A DNA stretch of 64,000 bases from an uncultured Bacteroidales bacterium (GCA_902793405.1 CADBDH010000008.1:62001-126000), one strand, 5' to 3'. Counted from the stretch's first letter, positions 50,768 through 60,178 are shown. A program made the numbers and translations. The notes: generated by a model from the letters alone, not told the origin.

Positions 50768-52309
50768 TTAGTCGTTAATTCTGATCATGCTGTTTGACTC
50801 GGTTTTGCTCTCCCCAACGGGTTCCATCATAGTCTTGCCGTCGATGCCCTTGAACTGGTCACTTTGGGACTCGGTGATATCGTGGTGGGGGGCTCCCGTG
50901 GGGGCGCCGTTGCCGCTGCTGATGACAATCTTGGTGAAGTCGATCGAGAAGGTGGTAGCGATGCCCCTGAACTCGATGGCGCCGCCAGCGGTAACGGGAA
51001 TCGTCCACGTGTAGGTTTCTCCGGCACTGAAATTGTGCAACACGCCATTGACGTACATCTCGCCGGCACCGTCGCTACCCGTGCTCGAGGTCATGGTCAC
51101 ATTCACGCTCTTGCCCATAAAGTAGGCAGGCATCATGTAAACGATCCTGCCGTAGGCGGTCATGTAGGCACACTGGCCGGCCGAGGGCGAATAGACGTTG
51201 GTATTGTAGAAATTCCAGTTGTTTTCGCCGACAAAGGCTGCAGCGCTCGGGGTGGCCGAGGTGGCGGCGGCAAAATCGGCGCTGGCATAGTAGTCCGTGC
51301 CCGCCGCGCTGCCGGCAGGAATCTCGATATTGGCATTGAAGTCGGCCTTGTAATTATAGTAACCCGGGTGGTCGTTGTTGGCCGTGCTCTCGGCGAAGGT
51401 GTCACTCACCTGCAACTCGTCCAGGTCAATCAGGTCATTGACCGTGTAGGTGCGGGGCTGCACGTCGAGCGGGCTCTCGTCACTCCATCCATCGTCACCC
51501 ATCTGGCTGGCGGTGGGTGTCACCGTCATCAGGGGAATGTAGGAATCAGGCATAAGGCGGAAGCCGATTTGAGTGATATCGGGCGACTGATTAAGATAGT
51601 AGGAGCCATTCTGTTGGATGCCACCATAGATCGAGATGGTCTGACCGCTGCTCACATTGTAGAAAGTCTTGACAATGTATGAACCACCCGCGCTTACTTC
51701 TGAGCTGACATACCATCCCTCACCATTGAGGTTGGTGCCGAAGTAACCGCCTCGCACATTCGTGCCCACATAGACGATGAGCTGCACCGTGGCATTACTG
51801 TAGCCCTCGGGGATGGTGTAGGTGAGGCCTCCTTGAGCGGCGATATAGGCCGACCCGTTGGTCTGCCAGATCAGGCCATTGGACGTGGTTCCCCAGTTGG
51901 CGGGCAACATGCTGGCGGTGATAGTCGTCTCGCTCGAGGGAGCGTTTGTGAAACTCAGCGCACTGATGTACTTAGGCTCGGGAATGCTGTCTTTGGCCGA
52001 GAGGTTCAGGCGGACGGCAGGGCTGAATTCGCTGTCGTTCTCGCTCTGGCGGTAGATGGTGACAAGGTTGTCACCCTGGTTGAGCATGCCGGCGGTAATA
52101 GGGTAGTCCTTGTTGAGCTGATAGAAGCCCAGGACGTTCTCATACTCATTGCGCTCGGCATCGCTGACAAAGGTGCTCTTGTTGTCAACCAGCCTGAGCC
52201 CGATGCGTTGAGCCGCTGGCGAGGTTCCGGCAGGCGCTTGAGCCCACGCGCCATTCCAGCCCACTGCCAGCAGCAGGCTGCACACGATGGTAGTCATTAA
52301 TTGTTTCAT
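50768..52309 (-). CDS. Secreted partner protein without T9SS signal, upstream of the subtilase
   Basis: A 513-residue exported protein (signal peptide ending GAWAQ, about residue 24). It contains beta-sandwich modules: around ALSFTNAPSSETTITASMLP (about 115-240) with GGLTYTIPEGYSNATV, and around GRIVYMMPAYFMGKSVNVTM with MYVNGVLHNF (about 375-450). A middle segment (LDELQVSDTFAESTANNDHP, about 297-316) matches the ILFVDQF...NDHP motif of the large T9SS proteins. The C-terminus is charged and polar (GESKTESNSMIRIND) with no T9SS domain. It lies 14 bases upstream of the protease gene, so the two are co-translated. It may bind or shield the protease (inference). Confidence 0.72.
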   Translation of the reverse strand: MKQLMTTIVCSLLLAVGWNGAWAQAPAGTSPAAQRIGLRLVDNKSTFVSDAERNEYENVLGFYQLNKDYPITAGMLNQGDNLVTIYRQSENDSEFSPAVRLNLSAKDSIPEPKYISALSFTNAPSSETTITASMLPANWGTTSNGLIWQTNGSAYIAAQGGLTYTIPEGYSNATVQLIVYVGTNVRGGYFGTNLNGEGWYVSSEVSAGGSYIVKTFYNVSSGQTISIYGGIQQNGSYYLNQSPDITQIGFRLMPDSYIPLMTVTPTASQMGDDGWSDESPLDVQPRTYTVNDLIDLDELQVSDTFAESTANNDHPGYYNYKADFNANIEIPAGSAAGTDYYASADFAAATSATPSAAAFVGENNWNFYNTNVYSPSAGQCAYMTAYGRIVYMMPAYFMGKSVNVTMTSSTGSDGAGEMYVNGVLHNFSAGETYTWTIPVTAGGAIEFRGIATTFSIDFTKIVISSGNGAPTGAPHHDITESQSDQFKGIDGKTMMEPVGESKTESNSMIRIND

Positions 52310-52506
52310 TTCAATTGAGAATTATATGAATAATGTACAGAATTCAATTTGAAGCTCTGTCGGATTTTGGTTATGTCGAGCACCTCTTTACTTGGCATCA
52401 CAGTTTTGGGGGTCCATGAGGCATCGTTTTGGTCTCCTGCCACATTTTAGTATTCAAACGGGCGGGATATGAGCATTCACTTGTCAAGAGGTTGCTGCTC
52501 AGGCTG

Positions 52507-52538
52507 CAAAGATAACTAAATCTTTCGAAACTACACAA
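52507..52538 (-). promoter_or_regulatory. Promoter of the subtilase operon
   Basis: The minus strand has TTG at 52538-52536, a 21-base spacer and TATCTTTG at 52514-52507, implying a leader of about 190 bases to the start at 52309. Confidence 0.6.
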
Positions 52539-52567
52539 TTAATCTCAGAGAGTTGGCCCCCGATAGC

Positions 52568-52659
52568 CAGTAAAACGCAAAATCTGTACAAACCGAACAC
52601 CATAATGCCTCCATCGATGGTTGAGATGCCGCCAAATTTATCTAAGATTTTGCGTCTCA
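52568..52659. repeat. GACGCAAAATCTTGCGTC palindromic element, decayed copy
   Basis: CCAGTAAAACGCAAAATCTG on the left and TAAGATTTTGCGTCTCAT on the right repeat the arms of the elements at 11611 and 60096, with the centre diverged. Confidence 0.65.
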
Positions 52660-52681
52660 TGCCCAGCAATAGAAAAACAAA

Positions 52682-52740
52682 TCCAGTCCGTCCAGCAAAG
52701 CCGCTTCAGCGGCGGTCCAGCAGGTCCAGTCCATCCAGCA
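52682..52740. repeat. GTCCAG-rich low-complexity stretch
   Basis: TCCAGTCCGTCCAGCA, GGTCCAGCAGGTCCAGTCC and ATCCAGCAGG surround a small hairpin CCGCTTCAGCGG. No coding function is seen, although a 70-codon frame happens to be open here. Confidence 0.6.
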
Positions 52741-52745
52741 GGAGT

Positions 52746-52784
52746 AAAAAAAACAGGGGACACGCTGTCGACAGCGACCCCCTG
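52746..52784 (-). terminator. Terminator-like hairpin in a duplicated 3' flank (copy 1)
   Basis: CAGGGG...CCCCTG encloses CGCTGTCGACAGCG, with eight A at 52746-52753 giving a U-tract on the minus strand. The hairpin and about 65 bases to its right match 60261-60362. It lies 170 bases past the 52960 gene. Confidence 0.8.
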
Positions 52785-52871
52785 GATCAAAATCCTCATT
52801 TTTTAACTGTGGTATAAATAATTACTATGAAACAATTACTAATTTAAGTATTTTGGGATTTTATTTCGTTT

Positions 52872-52906
52872 TTAGGCCTCTAGCCCTCCGCCTTTAGTCT
52901 TTAGCT
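52872..52906. repeat. Degenerate 7-base-periodic repeat
   Basis: TTAGGCC TCTAGCC CTCCGCC TTTAGTC TTTAGCT: five imperfect heptamers between the terminator and the 52960 gene. Confidence 0.5.
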
Positions 52907-52959
52907 AACTGGGCGAAAGCCCGCTAAAGACCAAAGACGTCGAGACTAAAGATAGGGCG

Positions 52960-55900
52960 TTACTTGGTGATAACCTTGGTCACCGAAATGGCACCGTCGC
53001 TGTAGCGGTTAACAACGATGTTAATGCCATCGAACGGCTTGTTGCTGGTCATACCCTGCATGTTGTAGTACATGGTCTCTACAATCTCGCCATGGTTGGC
53101 AATCTCAATCACGCCGGTAGCGGGATCCGGAGCCTTACCAGGCGACTGGGTACCATAACCTGCAGGATCACCTTCGGCATTGGCCCTGGTGGGAATCCAC
53201 GGGGTGTGGCCTTCGCCAGTGCCCTTCACGATGTAGTAGAAGCGAACGAACACTTCCAGGTCAGCGAGGCTGATGCTGGACATGTAGGCCAACTCATCCA
53301 GAGCACCGAACATGGCATTCACGTCGTCCTGATCCCACGGGCCAAGAGGCTTGCCATTTTCATCATAGCCGGCAGGTCTGTCAACCTTCATCTTCTTGAA
53401 GGTGTAGGTAACAGCACCACCATCACCAGTTCCTTCGGTGATCTCAACGCCGTTGTAATCAGGATTGTCAATCTCGCCATCCTCGGTGGTCAACTTCTTC
53501 GGTTGATTGTTCTTCGGGTCGTTGATATAGCCGCTCCAAACGCAGATCGGGCCCTTGGTCGTACCCTCACCGGCATCCAGGTGCTCGCCATCATAGGGGC
53601 CATCACCTGCAGGAACAACGGTGTAGGGACGCAGCTTGTTGTTATCACTCTTGACGAAGATGCGGAACATGTAAGGCTCATAATCCAGCGTGTTCACCGT
53701 GGGCATGGTAGCGGTAGCCACAACGTTGTCCAGGATGTAGAGGCTGGCGGGACCACCCTCGGCTGTCCAGTTTACAGAGTTCCAACTGTTCGTCTGGCGC
53801 TCAGCCTTCGGGGCTTCGCTAGAAGACATAGCTACGTCGGCAACACCAGTTGTCCAAACCGAAGCACCATAGCTGTTGTGGGTAGGATTGTTCTCGTCGT
53901 AGTTCACGCGGTCAAATCCCATGGTCCAGACAACGGGCACATAAGCCTTGTAGTCGTTATAGTCACCAGTGATGGTGTCAAGGTCAAGCTGCACGTGCGG
54001 GCCGGGAGCAACCGAGTCATTGTAGTTGTAAACCAGATTACCCTTGGCGTCGTATTTCAGCGTCTGGCGGTAGTTACCGATAGACGTGCGCTGCAAGATG
54101 GCATTCCAGCCCCAGTAACGTTCACCATCAGCTTCTTCCTCACGCTCAACAGTGTAGAAGAAGGGTGATGACAGCTCTGACAGGTTGAAGTCCATAGCGG
54201 CATTCTCAACGTCCATTGTGAGCTTGGCATCCTTGTCGTCGTCAATCTGCTTCAAGGTGTAGAAGCCCTGGCCCTTCGAGCCGGTCTTCTCTACATATAC
54301 CTCGACATCGTTCGACGAGCGTTGACGCACCTGGGTCTCCTTCAGTGTATACTTGTACATGAAGGGGTGGCTGTTGTCCTCGGGGATGTCCACCGAGAAG
54401 CGGTCAACAAACATCAGCTTGCTCATGTCGATAGGAGTAGAAGCATTCTCGGGCTGAGGATCCAGCAGAGTGTAGCCGCTCATGTTCATGGCGGGAATGG
54501 TATAAGTCTCCTCGGCCGTGCGGCTGACGGCCAGGTCACCCTCTTGGTTGGTGGCCTGGACGGTGATGGTCATCTCGCGAGAGTGCTCCTCAACAGTGAA
54601 CGAAACACTGCCATTACCGGTGGCAATCGGGTCGCCGGCGGTACCGCCGTGTTCAGCATCATCGATATATACCGATACCTCACCAGTACCGGTTACAGTG
54701 ATGGTGTAAGTACCGTCACCGTTGTTGGTCATGGTGATGTTAGGCATCGGGCTGCGGCCAAACTCGGGAATATTAATGGTCTCGGTGGCCGTTGCACTGC
54801 GCTGATGGTTGGGCTCAATGGCGGTAGCCGTAGCGGTCACGGTGCGCTCGTCATTGCCGAGCGGGATGATGATCTGTGCCGAGCCGTCACCACTGGCGCT
54901 CTGGCCATCGGCTTCAAGGGTCACCGTGCCGTTACCGGTAGCGGTAATCACCATATTGTTACCAACAACCTCATAGGTGATAACGGGCGTAGCTGTGATG
55001 GGCAGCGCGGGAACATATACCGGTGCGGTTGCCTCATCGCTGACGCGTTTGCCGTCTTCCTGTGCGGTAGCGGTAGCGGTCAGGTTCTGATCAGCGGTGC
55101 CACGGTCAATAGTGATGCTGACACTTCCAATACCCGTTTCGGTGCGGTCACCAATCGTCAAAGTTACCTCAGCAGTGGGATCGGTAGCCGTGGCGGTTAC
55201 GGTAACATCAGTAGCAGTGGGATCACCAACGGTAATCGTCGGCTTCTCTGTCTTGGGAATCTGGCTCTTGAAGATCAGCTGCACGGTCAGGTCGCCACGT
55301 TCACTATAGTCAGCAGTGTACCATTGCTGAACGTAAGTGGTGGTTGTTACTTGGCCAACGATACTTATGGACATAATGCTCACATAAGAGTCTCCCAAGG
55401 ATATGGTGATACCATTGGTCGCATCAACATTATTCCATGTGAAATCACTGAAGGTCGTTGAAGAAAGAGTCTGGCTAGCACCATTCACGCTCAAAGTACG
55501 GTTACTGCCTGAATATTTCGCGGCGTTAATGATGACTTGAACAGTACTATTGCCATTCAACATGCTGGCAGGAATGGTGATGGTACCGCCACCACTTAGC
55601 CACATACTGCCATCATCGTTATCAGAAAATGAGGTTACGGTTCCACTGCCGTTGCGTGCTGACCATCCATTAGGTACAGCATAGCTGCCCGAAGATGCAT
55701 ACCACCCCGTCAATTCTCCAGTACTTGTTGATGTTTCAGGTCCATACCTGAAAACGTAGTGGTTGTGACCGGTGCTTTGGTCATTCAAGCCAATCGGGAA
55801 ACGGTAATAGGTCTCTTCGTTGGTGGGATACTGCAGAACGGTGTAACCCATCCTCAGGGCCTCGACATCGCTAGCCACATTGAACACAATCGGCTCGGGC

Positions 55901-56943
55901 AGGTAGAACTCATGCCAATTGCCTCCATCTCCAGTGTAACCACCATTCAGCTCAACATAATTGGGAGTCGTCGAGCCGGTAGGAGGTATGGTCCATGTGA
56001 AATCTTGGAACGAAGGATTCTCGTTTGTAACGGTTTTCTCTGTTCCATTTACAGTGATTCCTAAGTTTTGAGTGCCGTATCCAGCATCAACGCCAGCATT
56101 GATGACAACTGTGAGATCGCCACTATAGCCTCTATCATTGAACAAGCTTGAGGGAATGGTAATAATACCACCACCACTAGAGCTGCCATAGGTCATGAAA
56201 TAACTGCCATCGTTGTTGCTTGCAAAGTGGCTAGTACTTGTCCATACCCAACTAGAGGGAGTTGTGGTCTCATCGGTGGCTCCTACCCATTGTGTAACCA
56301 CAGTAGAGCCGCTATATACAATAATTGACTTGAAACCGACATAACCATTATTGGCTTCAATGACGATGTCACCGTAAGAGTCAACTGAAGCTGCACCGGC
56401 TATGTTGGGCAGGTTCCAGGTATGAATATTGTCCATATCGAAACTTGATGCAGTGCGGGGATAGGCAATGAAGTCACTCACCTTATGGATGCGTGAAGTG
56501 TTGCCACCCAGTGCAAGGCGGAAGCCGACAATCTCATCACCCACATAGTTGATGAACTCGTCTCGTGTCAATTCGGTTGTAACAGTAATCCATTGGGGAT
56601 CGGGATAAGCTGAATGGTAACCCATGGCTGTGCTACCCACGTTGTCTCCCTCAAAGGGACCAACGGTATATTCATCGGCGTTGATCTTGAGCGGGGCGCG
56701 CCATGCACCGGCTGCCGATGAGGCAGCATCGGTGTTGCTTGCTGCCTGCAGGATGCTCGACATGCCATTGATGCCCGAGAGCAACTCGTTCATCGTCGGA
56801 ATCTGGGCCTTGGTCTTTGCGACTGTTGTCGTTTGGGTCGGGTGCACACCACTCTTGTTAAAAGCCTTGGATTCCACAACTTGCGCATTAAGCGACAGTG
56901 AGAGCAGCGAGATGGCTGCCAGAATCATATATATCTTTTTCAT
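52960..56943 (-). CDS. Very large T9SS cargo protein with Ig-like repeats
   Basis: A 1327-residue exported protein; signal peptide 1-21 (ending LSLNAQ). The N-terminal half has two copies of a beta-sandwich module (GGIITIPSSLF with ITVNGTEKTV; GGTITIPASML with LSVNGASQTL). Residues about 560-830 are Ig-like beta-repeats rich in Thr/Ala (TDVTVTATATDPTAEVTLTI, NMVITATGNGTVTLEADGQS, TYTITVTGTGEVSVYIDD). The C-terminal half carries the family module (LMFVDRFSV, NSHPFMYKYTL, YEPYMFRIFVKSDNNKLRPY, GPICVWSGYI). It ends with the T9SS domain (MTSNKPFDGINIVVNRYSDG then VTKVITK). It starts three bases after the 56947-59718 gene. Confidence 0.8.
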   Translation of the reverse strand: MKKIYMILAAISLLSLSLNAQVVESKAFNKSGVHPTQTTTVAKTKAQIPTMNELLSGINGMSSILQAASNTDAASSAAGAWRAPLKINADEYTVGPFEGDNVGSTAMGYHSAYPDPQWITVTTELTRDEFINYVGDEIVGFRLALGGNTSRIHKVSDFIAYPRTASSFDMDNIHTWNLPNIAGAASVDSYGDIVIEANNGYVGFKSIIVYSGSTVVTQWVGATDETTTPSSWVWTSTSHFASNNDGSYFMTYGSSSGGGIITIPSSLFNDRGYSGDLTVVINAGVDAGYGTQNLGITVNGTEKTVTNENPSFQDFTWTIPPTGSTTPNYVELNGGYTGDGGNWHEFYLPEPIVFNVASDVEALRMGYTVLQYPTNEETYYRFPIGLNDQSTGHNHYVFRYGPETSTSTGELTGWYASSGSYAVPNGWSARNGSGTVTSFSDNDDGSMWLSGGGTITIPASMLNGNSTVQVIINAAKYSGSNRTLSVNGASQTLSSTTFSDFTWNNVDATNGITISLGDSYVSIMSISIVGQVTTTTYVQQWYTADYSERGDLTVQLIFKSQIPKTEKPTITVGDPTATDVTVTATATDPTAEVTLTIGDRTETGIGSVSITIDRGTADQNLTATATAQEDGKRVSDEATAPVYVPALPITATPVITYEVVGNNMVITATGNGTVTLEADGQSASGDGSAQIIIPLGNDERTVTATATAIEPNHQRSATATETINIPEFGRSPMPNITMTNNGDGTYTITVTGTGEVSVYIDDAEHGGTAGDPIATGNGSVSFTVEEHSREMTITVQATNQEGDLAVSRTAEETYTIPAMNMSGYTLLDPQPENASTPIDMSKLMFVDRFSVDIPEDNSHPFMYKYTLKETQVRQRSSNDVEVYVEKTGSKGQGFYTLKQIDDDKDAKLTMDVENAAMDFNLSELSSPFFYTVEREEEADGERYWGWNAILQRTSIGNYRQTLKYDAKGNLVYNYNDSVAPGPHVQLDLDTITGDYNDYKAYVPVVWTMGFDRVNYDENNPTHNSYGASVWTTGVADVAMSSSEAPKAERQTNSWNSVNWTAEGGPASLYILDNVVATATMPTVNTLDYEPYMFRIFVKSDNNKLRPYTVVPAGDGPYDGEHLDAGEGTTKGPICVWSGYINDPKNNQPKKLTTEDGEIDNPDYNGVEITEGTGDGGAVTYTFKKMKVDRPAGYDENGKPLGPWDQDDVNAMFGALDELAYMSSISLADLEVFVRFYYIVKGTGEGHTPWIPTRANAEGDPAGYGTQSPGKAPDPATGVIEIANHGEIVETMYYNMQGMTSNKPFDGINIVVNRYSDGAISVTKVITK

Positions 56944-56946
56944 CGC

Positions 56947-59718
56947 TTACTGGTTGTTTAAGAGTTGATTAATAATGTTTACAAGCTCCGTGTTGTCGAA
57001 GTTGGGAGCATGATAATTCTCATGGTCGTCGACATAGGAAATCTTGTAACGAACCTTACCCTGCTCGTCCACAGCAAACTTGAGCTTAGCGACAGCTTCA
57101 TTAACCTGTACGCCATCTACAGTGTAAGAGCGGTAGAGCATGAACGAGTCATAACCGCCCAGGATGCTCTCTGCCGAGATACCGTTAACGATGTCATTCT
57201 CGGGCTGCAGGTAGTTGCGGTAGTAGTTCTTCTCGTCATAAGTTCCATTTTCGGCGTTGTAGTCTTCATCGCCTACTTCCCTGATCTCGAAGTCGCTCTC
57301 GTAGTGGTGCAACTTGAGAATCATAAAGTCGTCATAGCCCGGGATAATCAACTTGACCTCGTTACTCCAAGCGATAAACTCGGGATGGTCGCTATCGACG
57401 GGAGATCCCTCGATGATGTAGGTCAGGGTGTAGCTGTGGGCCTGCTGCTGATAGAGCGTGTCAAGCTGCAGATGGGGACGGAAGTCGGTGCAGTTCTTGA
57501 CGGTGTCGATGGCAACTCTCCTGCGGATGCCAGTCTCTGGGTCGGTAACTACTTGATAGATGATATATGTCTGCTCAACGGCAGAGCCAGCCATCTCGTT
57601 GAGTGATGACCTCCAATAGAGATCCACATTATAATATCTGTTGTCAGGCTCACTGTAGTCGCTCACCTTGTTGGCCTCACCCTGCAATGTGAGCAGGTAG
57701 ATACCAGTCACGGGAGCATGGTGAGCTGTATCGTACTGTGCGTACCATACTGCAAGATTACTGGCTGACTTGTGGAAGGTGGAAGGATCATTTGATTTGT
57801 TGGCACTCGCTGGCTGATAGGGGTTCATATCGCGACCATCAACAGTGTAGACTACGGGTTGACCATTTTCTTTGATGGTGTCAGTCAGCTCCCAGTACTG
57901 AAGGCGACGGTCGGGGATAAAGAAGTTCATACCCGGCATTGCATAAGCAGTCGTACCATCGTGACCCGACATCGAGAACTCGTGCTGATTCTGGATAACC
58001 GAGAGGCAGTCATGAACTACAGGGAATACTTGACCCTTCATCATCTTGCTGTAGAAGTCCTTTACGTCGTCACCTTTCTTACCACCAGTGGGGCTGAACT
58101 GCTCAAACATCTGACGGAACGGAACGGACTCGCCTAGCAGATGCTCTTTATAAACTTGCATATTGTGGACTATGTCGGATTTTTGGCGAGCCTGTCCCTT
58201 ACCCAGGAAGAAGAAGCGGTTGTAATCGCTCTCACCAGGGCAGTTAAATACGGTACCTACGTTCTCACCTTCACCGATACGCAGACCGTCGGTCAACAGT
58301 TGGATGGACCTGACGTTCTTCGAGAAGTATTGGATAATCTCTTCCTTGGTGCTATAGAGGCTAGCATCAAATTCATCATCATCCTCCTCAAGTTGCAAGT
58401 TGTTTTTGAGCTTTACTACTAGTGCAGTATAGCCTTCCTCGTTTGGCTTGTAGGTGTCAGCTTCATACATCACAGGAGCAACACGACCCTTTGCGTCGAT
58501 GGTCCAAGTATAATTTACATTAGAGTTGGTTGTGAAAGTCTTTTCTTCACCATTGACAATCAATGAGGAATTGTCGCCGTTGGCTGCTCGTGCATTTATA
58601 GTTACGGTAACTGTGTTGTATCCATCAAATAGGTAGCCGTCTAATATAATGGGGTCATTTTCATGTAATGCGAGAGCAACATAATTTCCAGAGCTGCCCC
58701 AGTTGCCCCACTGCATATAATGCATGCCAACGGGCCAATGGCCAGTGCTGGTTTCAGCCGCCGTACCATCGTTGGCATAGCTCCAACTGAAGAGCGTCGT
58801 GCTGCCTGATGTTACGGTGATTGAGTAAATCATTGCATTTGTATTATTTCCGCCGACACTAATGTCACCTATGGCCAGGGTGCCGCCAGTGACGATGGTT
58901 CTGGTAACACGCTTGTACAGCTGAGGGTAGGCGACATTATAGGAGGTCGTTCCATAGTAGCGGAAGCGGTTGTCGCTAGTATTATAACGCAAGTAACGTG
59001 TAGTCGTACCCTTAATCGATACAGTACCATTGGTTATCTGGATGGTGTTATACAGATTAGTGCTTACCGTTGTGCTGGTTGAGATACCGTTCGAGTTGGT
59101 GCTACGGCCCATGTAGTAGCCGCTTGCACTTTGAATGGTGTAATTGTTATTACCAACAGACGTGATGGTGAATGTTGCAGCATCGATTGTCGCATTGGAA
59201 GCAATTGTGCCGTCGTTAATGGTGACATTGATGTAGTTGCTTGTAGCATCAAGATTTGTCAGACTACCGTTCATGATGCGATTGCCACCCTCATACACGA
59301 TGAGGTATTTTTCACCACTAGTCAGTTCGCTTATTGAGTTGATCTTAACATACTCCACAACGGTTGTTGTCGTCGTGGGTGGGGCAGGAAGAGCAGTGCC
59401 GGGGATTTCCCAGCCGCCGTCCATACCGCCGTAATAGACCTCACGCTCACGATTGCCGTTCTTGTCATAAGCACTGTAGTAGGGGCCAGGGAAGCGCTTG
59501 TCCATGTAGATCCAGCGCAACAACCCATACATCTGGTAGGGGTCAGTGACCTCGTCGATGTACTTACCCGTCTGAGTGTTGCCACCGGCATCCTCCCACG
59601 TGTAAGTCCAGTCTTTAATGTCTTCGGCCTTGTACGTTGCCGATTGGGCGAAGACATTACTGGTCCAGCCCACCGCTAGCAGCAGGCCGAACAACAAAGT
59701 TGTTAGTTTCATTTTCAT
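56947..59718 (-). CDS. Large secreted protein without T9SS signal (N-terminal half of the family)
   Basis: A 923-residue exported protein (signal peptide ending SNVFAQ, about residue 25). Residues 26-105 and 430-920 match the N-terminal half of the 43050-45938 protein: PGPYYSAYDKNG, REREVYYGGMDGGWEI, QLLTDGLRIGEG, LGKGQARQKS, PVVHDCLSV, NFFIPDRRLQYWE, KNYYRNYLQ. A block of about 300 residues is inserted after GGWEIPG: a trefoil-like part (SGEKYLIVYEGGNRIMNGS) and one beta-sandwich module with LIVNGEEKTF. The protein stops at INQLLNNQ with no T9SS domain; the next gene, three bases on, begins with its own signal peptide and carries the matching C-terminal half. Confidence 0.78.
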   Translation of the reverse strand: MKMKLTTLLFGLLLAVGWTSNVFAQSATYKAEDIKDWTYTWEDAGGNTQTGKYIDEVTDPYQMYGLLRWIYMDKRFPGPYYSAYDKNGNREREVYYGGMDGGWEIPGTALPAPPTTTTTVVEYVKINSISELTSGEKYLIVYEGGNRIMNGSLTNLDATSNYINVTINDGTIASNATIDAATFTITSVGNNNYTIQSASGYYMGRSTNSNGISTSTTVSTNLYNTIQITNGTVSIKGTTTRYLRYNTSDNRFRYYGTTSYNVAYPQLYKRVTRTIVTGGTLAIGDISVGGNNTNAMIYSITVTSGSTTLFSWSYANDGTAAETSTGHWPVGMHYMQWGNWGSSGNYVALALHENDPIILDGYLFDGYNTVTVTINARAANGDNSSLIVNGEEKTFTTNSNVNYTWTIDAKGRVAPVMYEADTYKPNEEGYTALVVKLKNNLQLEEDDDEFDASLYSTKEEIIQYFSKNVRSIQLLTDGLRIGEGENVGTVFNCPGESDYNRFFFLGKGQARQKSDIVHNMQVYKEHLLGESVPFRQMFEQFSPTGGKKGDDVKDFYSKMMKGQVFPVVHDCLSVIQNQHEFSMSGHDGTTAYAMPGMNFFIPDRRLQYWELTDTIKENGQPVVYTVDGRDMNPYQPASANKSNDPSTFHKSASNLAVWYAQYDTAHHAPVTGIYLLTLQGEANKVSDYSEPDNRYYNVDLYWRSSLNEMAGSAVEQTYIIYQVVTDPETGIRRRVAIDTVKNCTDFRPHLQLDTLYQQQAHSYTLTYIIEGSPVDSDHPEFIAWSNEVKLIIPGYDDFMILKLHHYESDFEIREVGDEDYNAENGTYDEKNYYRNYLQPENDIVNGISAESILGGYDSFMLYRSYTVDGVQVNEAVAKLKFAVDEQGKVRYKISYVDDHENYHAPNFDNTELVNIINQLLNNQ

Positions 59719-59920
59719 AATGTCAGAAATAAAAATTATAAAGTTAGAAATTGCAATTCTCGTTTTGGTTATGCAGGTATTCTGGTTGTAATTTGCACAG
59801 TGACACCACTTTGCATTGTTTCATAGTCCGCATTTACCTAGGTAATGTTTGGGCAATCGAAATCGTCAAACGGCCAGATACCTTTTCTCCAGCATTGTTA
59901 ATGCAATTGTTTCACGGCGG

Positions 59921-59951
59921 CAAAAATATACAAAGATTTTGTACTATACAA
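59921..59951 (-). promoter_or_regulatory. Promoter of the 59718-52960 operon
   Basis: The minus strand has TTG at 59951-59949, a 20-base spacer and TATTTTTG at 59928-59921. The implied leader to the start at 59718 is about 195 bases. Confidence 0.6.
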
Positions 59952-60095
59952 TAAAATGATAAAAAACTACTATTTTCGATATGTTTTTGCAAAACCTATA
60001 AATTTCGGTAAACAGGCCCCTCTTTTCCCTTGATTTCCAGCCACCTGCGCCCCCCACATTAATCATGAGAGGAGAGAAGCCACCCCCGTCAATCC

Positions 60096-60178
60096 AGTAG
60101 AGACGCAAAATCTTGCGTCTCCAATCGTTAAACATTACCAACTGCTGACCAAGAGACGCAAGATTTTGCGTCTCTACA
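60096..60178. repeat. GACGCAAAATCTTGCGTC palindromic element, copy 2
   Basis: The outer arms are the same as at 11611-11692 (AGTAGAGACGCAAAATCTTG and AAGATTTTGCGTCTCTACA), while the roughly 30-base centre differs. Confidence 0.85.

Noticed and set aside
52605-52817. A 70-codon plus-strand frame in the intergenic repeat region
   Set aside because: It runs through a decayed palindromic repeat, GTCCAG low-complexity DNA and a terminator; the composition is not protein-like.
56941-56949. Stop and start at 56941-56949 as a sequencing error splitting one gene
   Set aside because: The downstream frame begins with a full signal peptide (MKKIYMILAAISLLSLSLNA), which would be out of place inside a fused protein.
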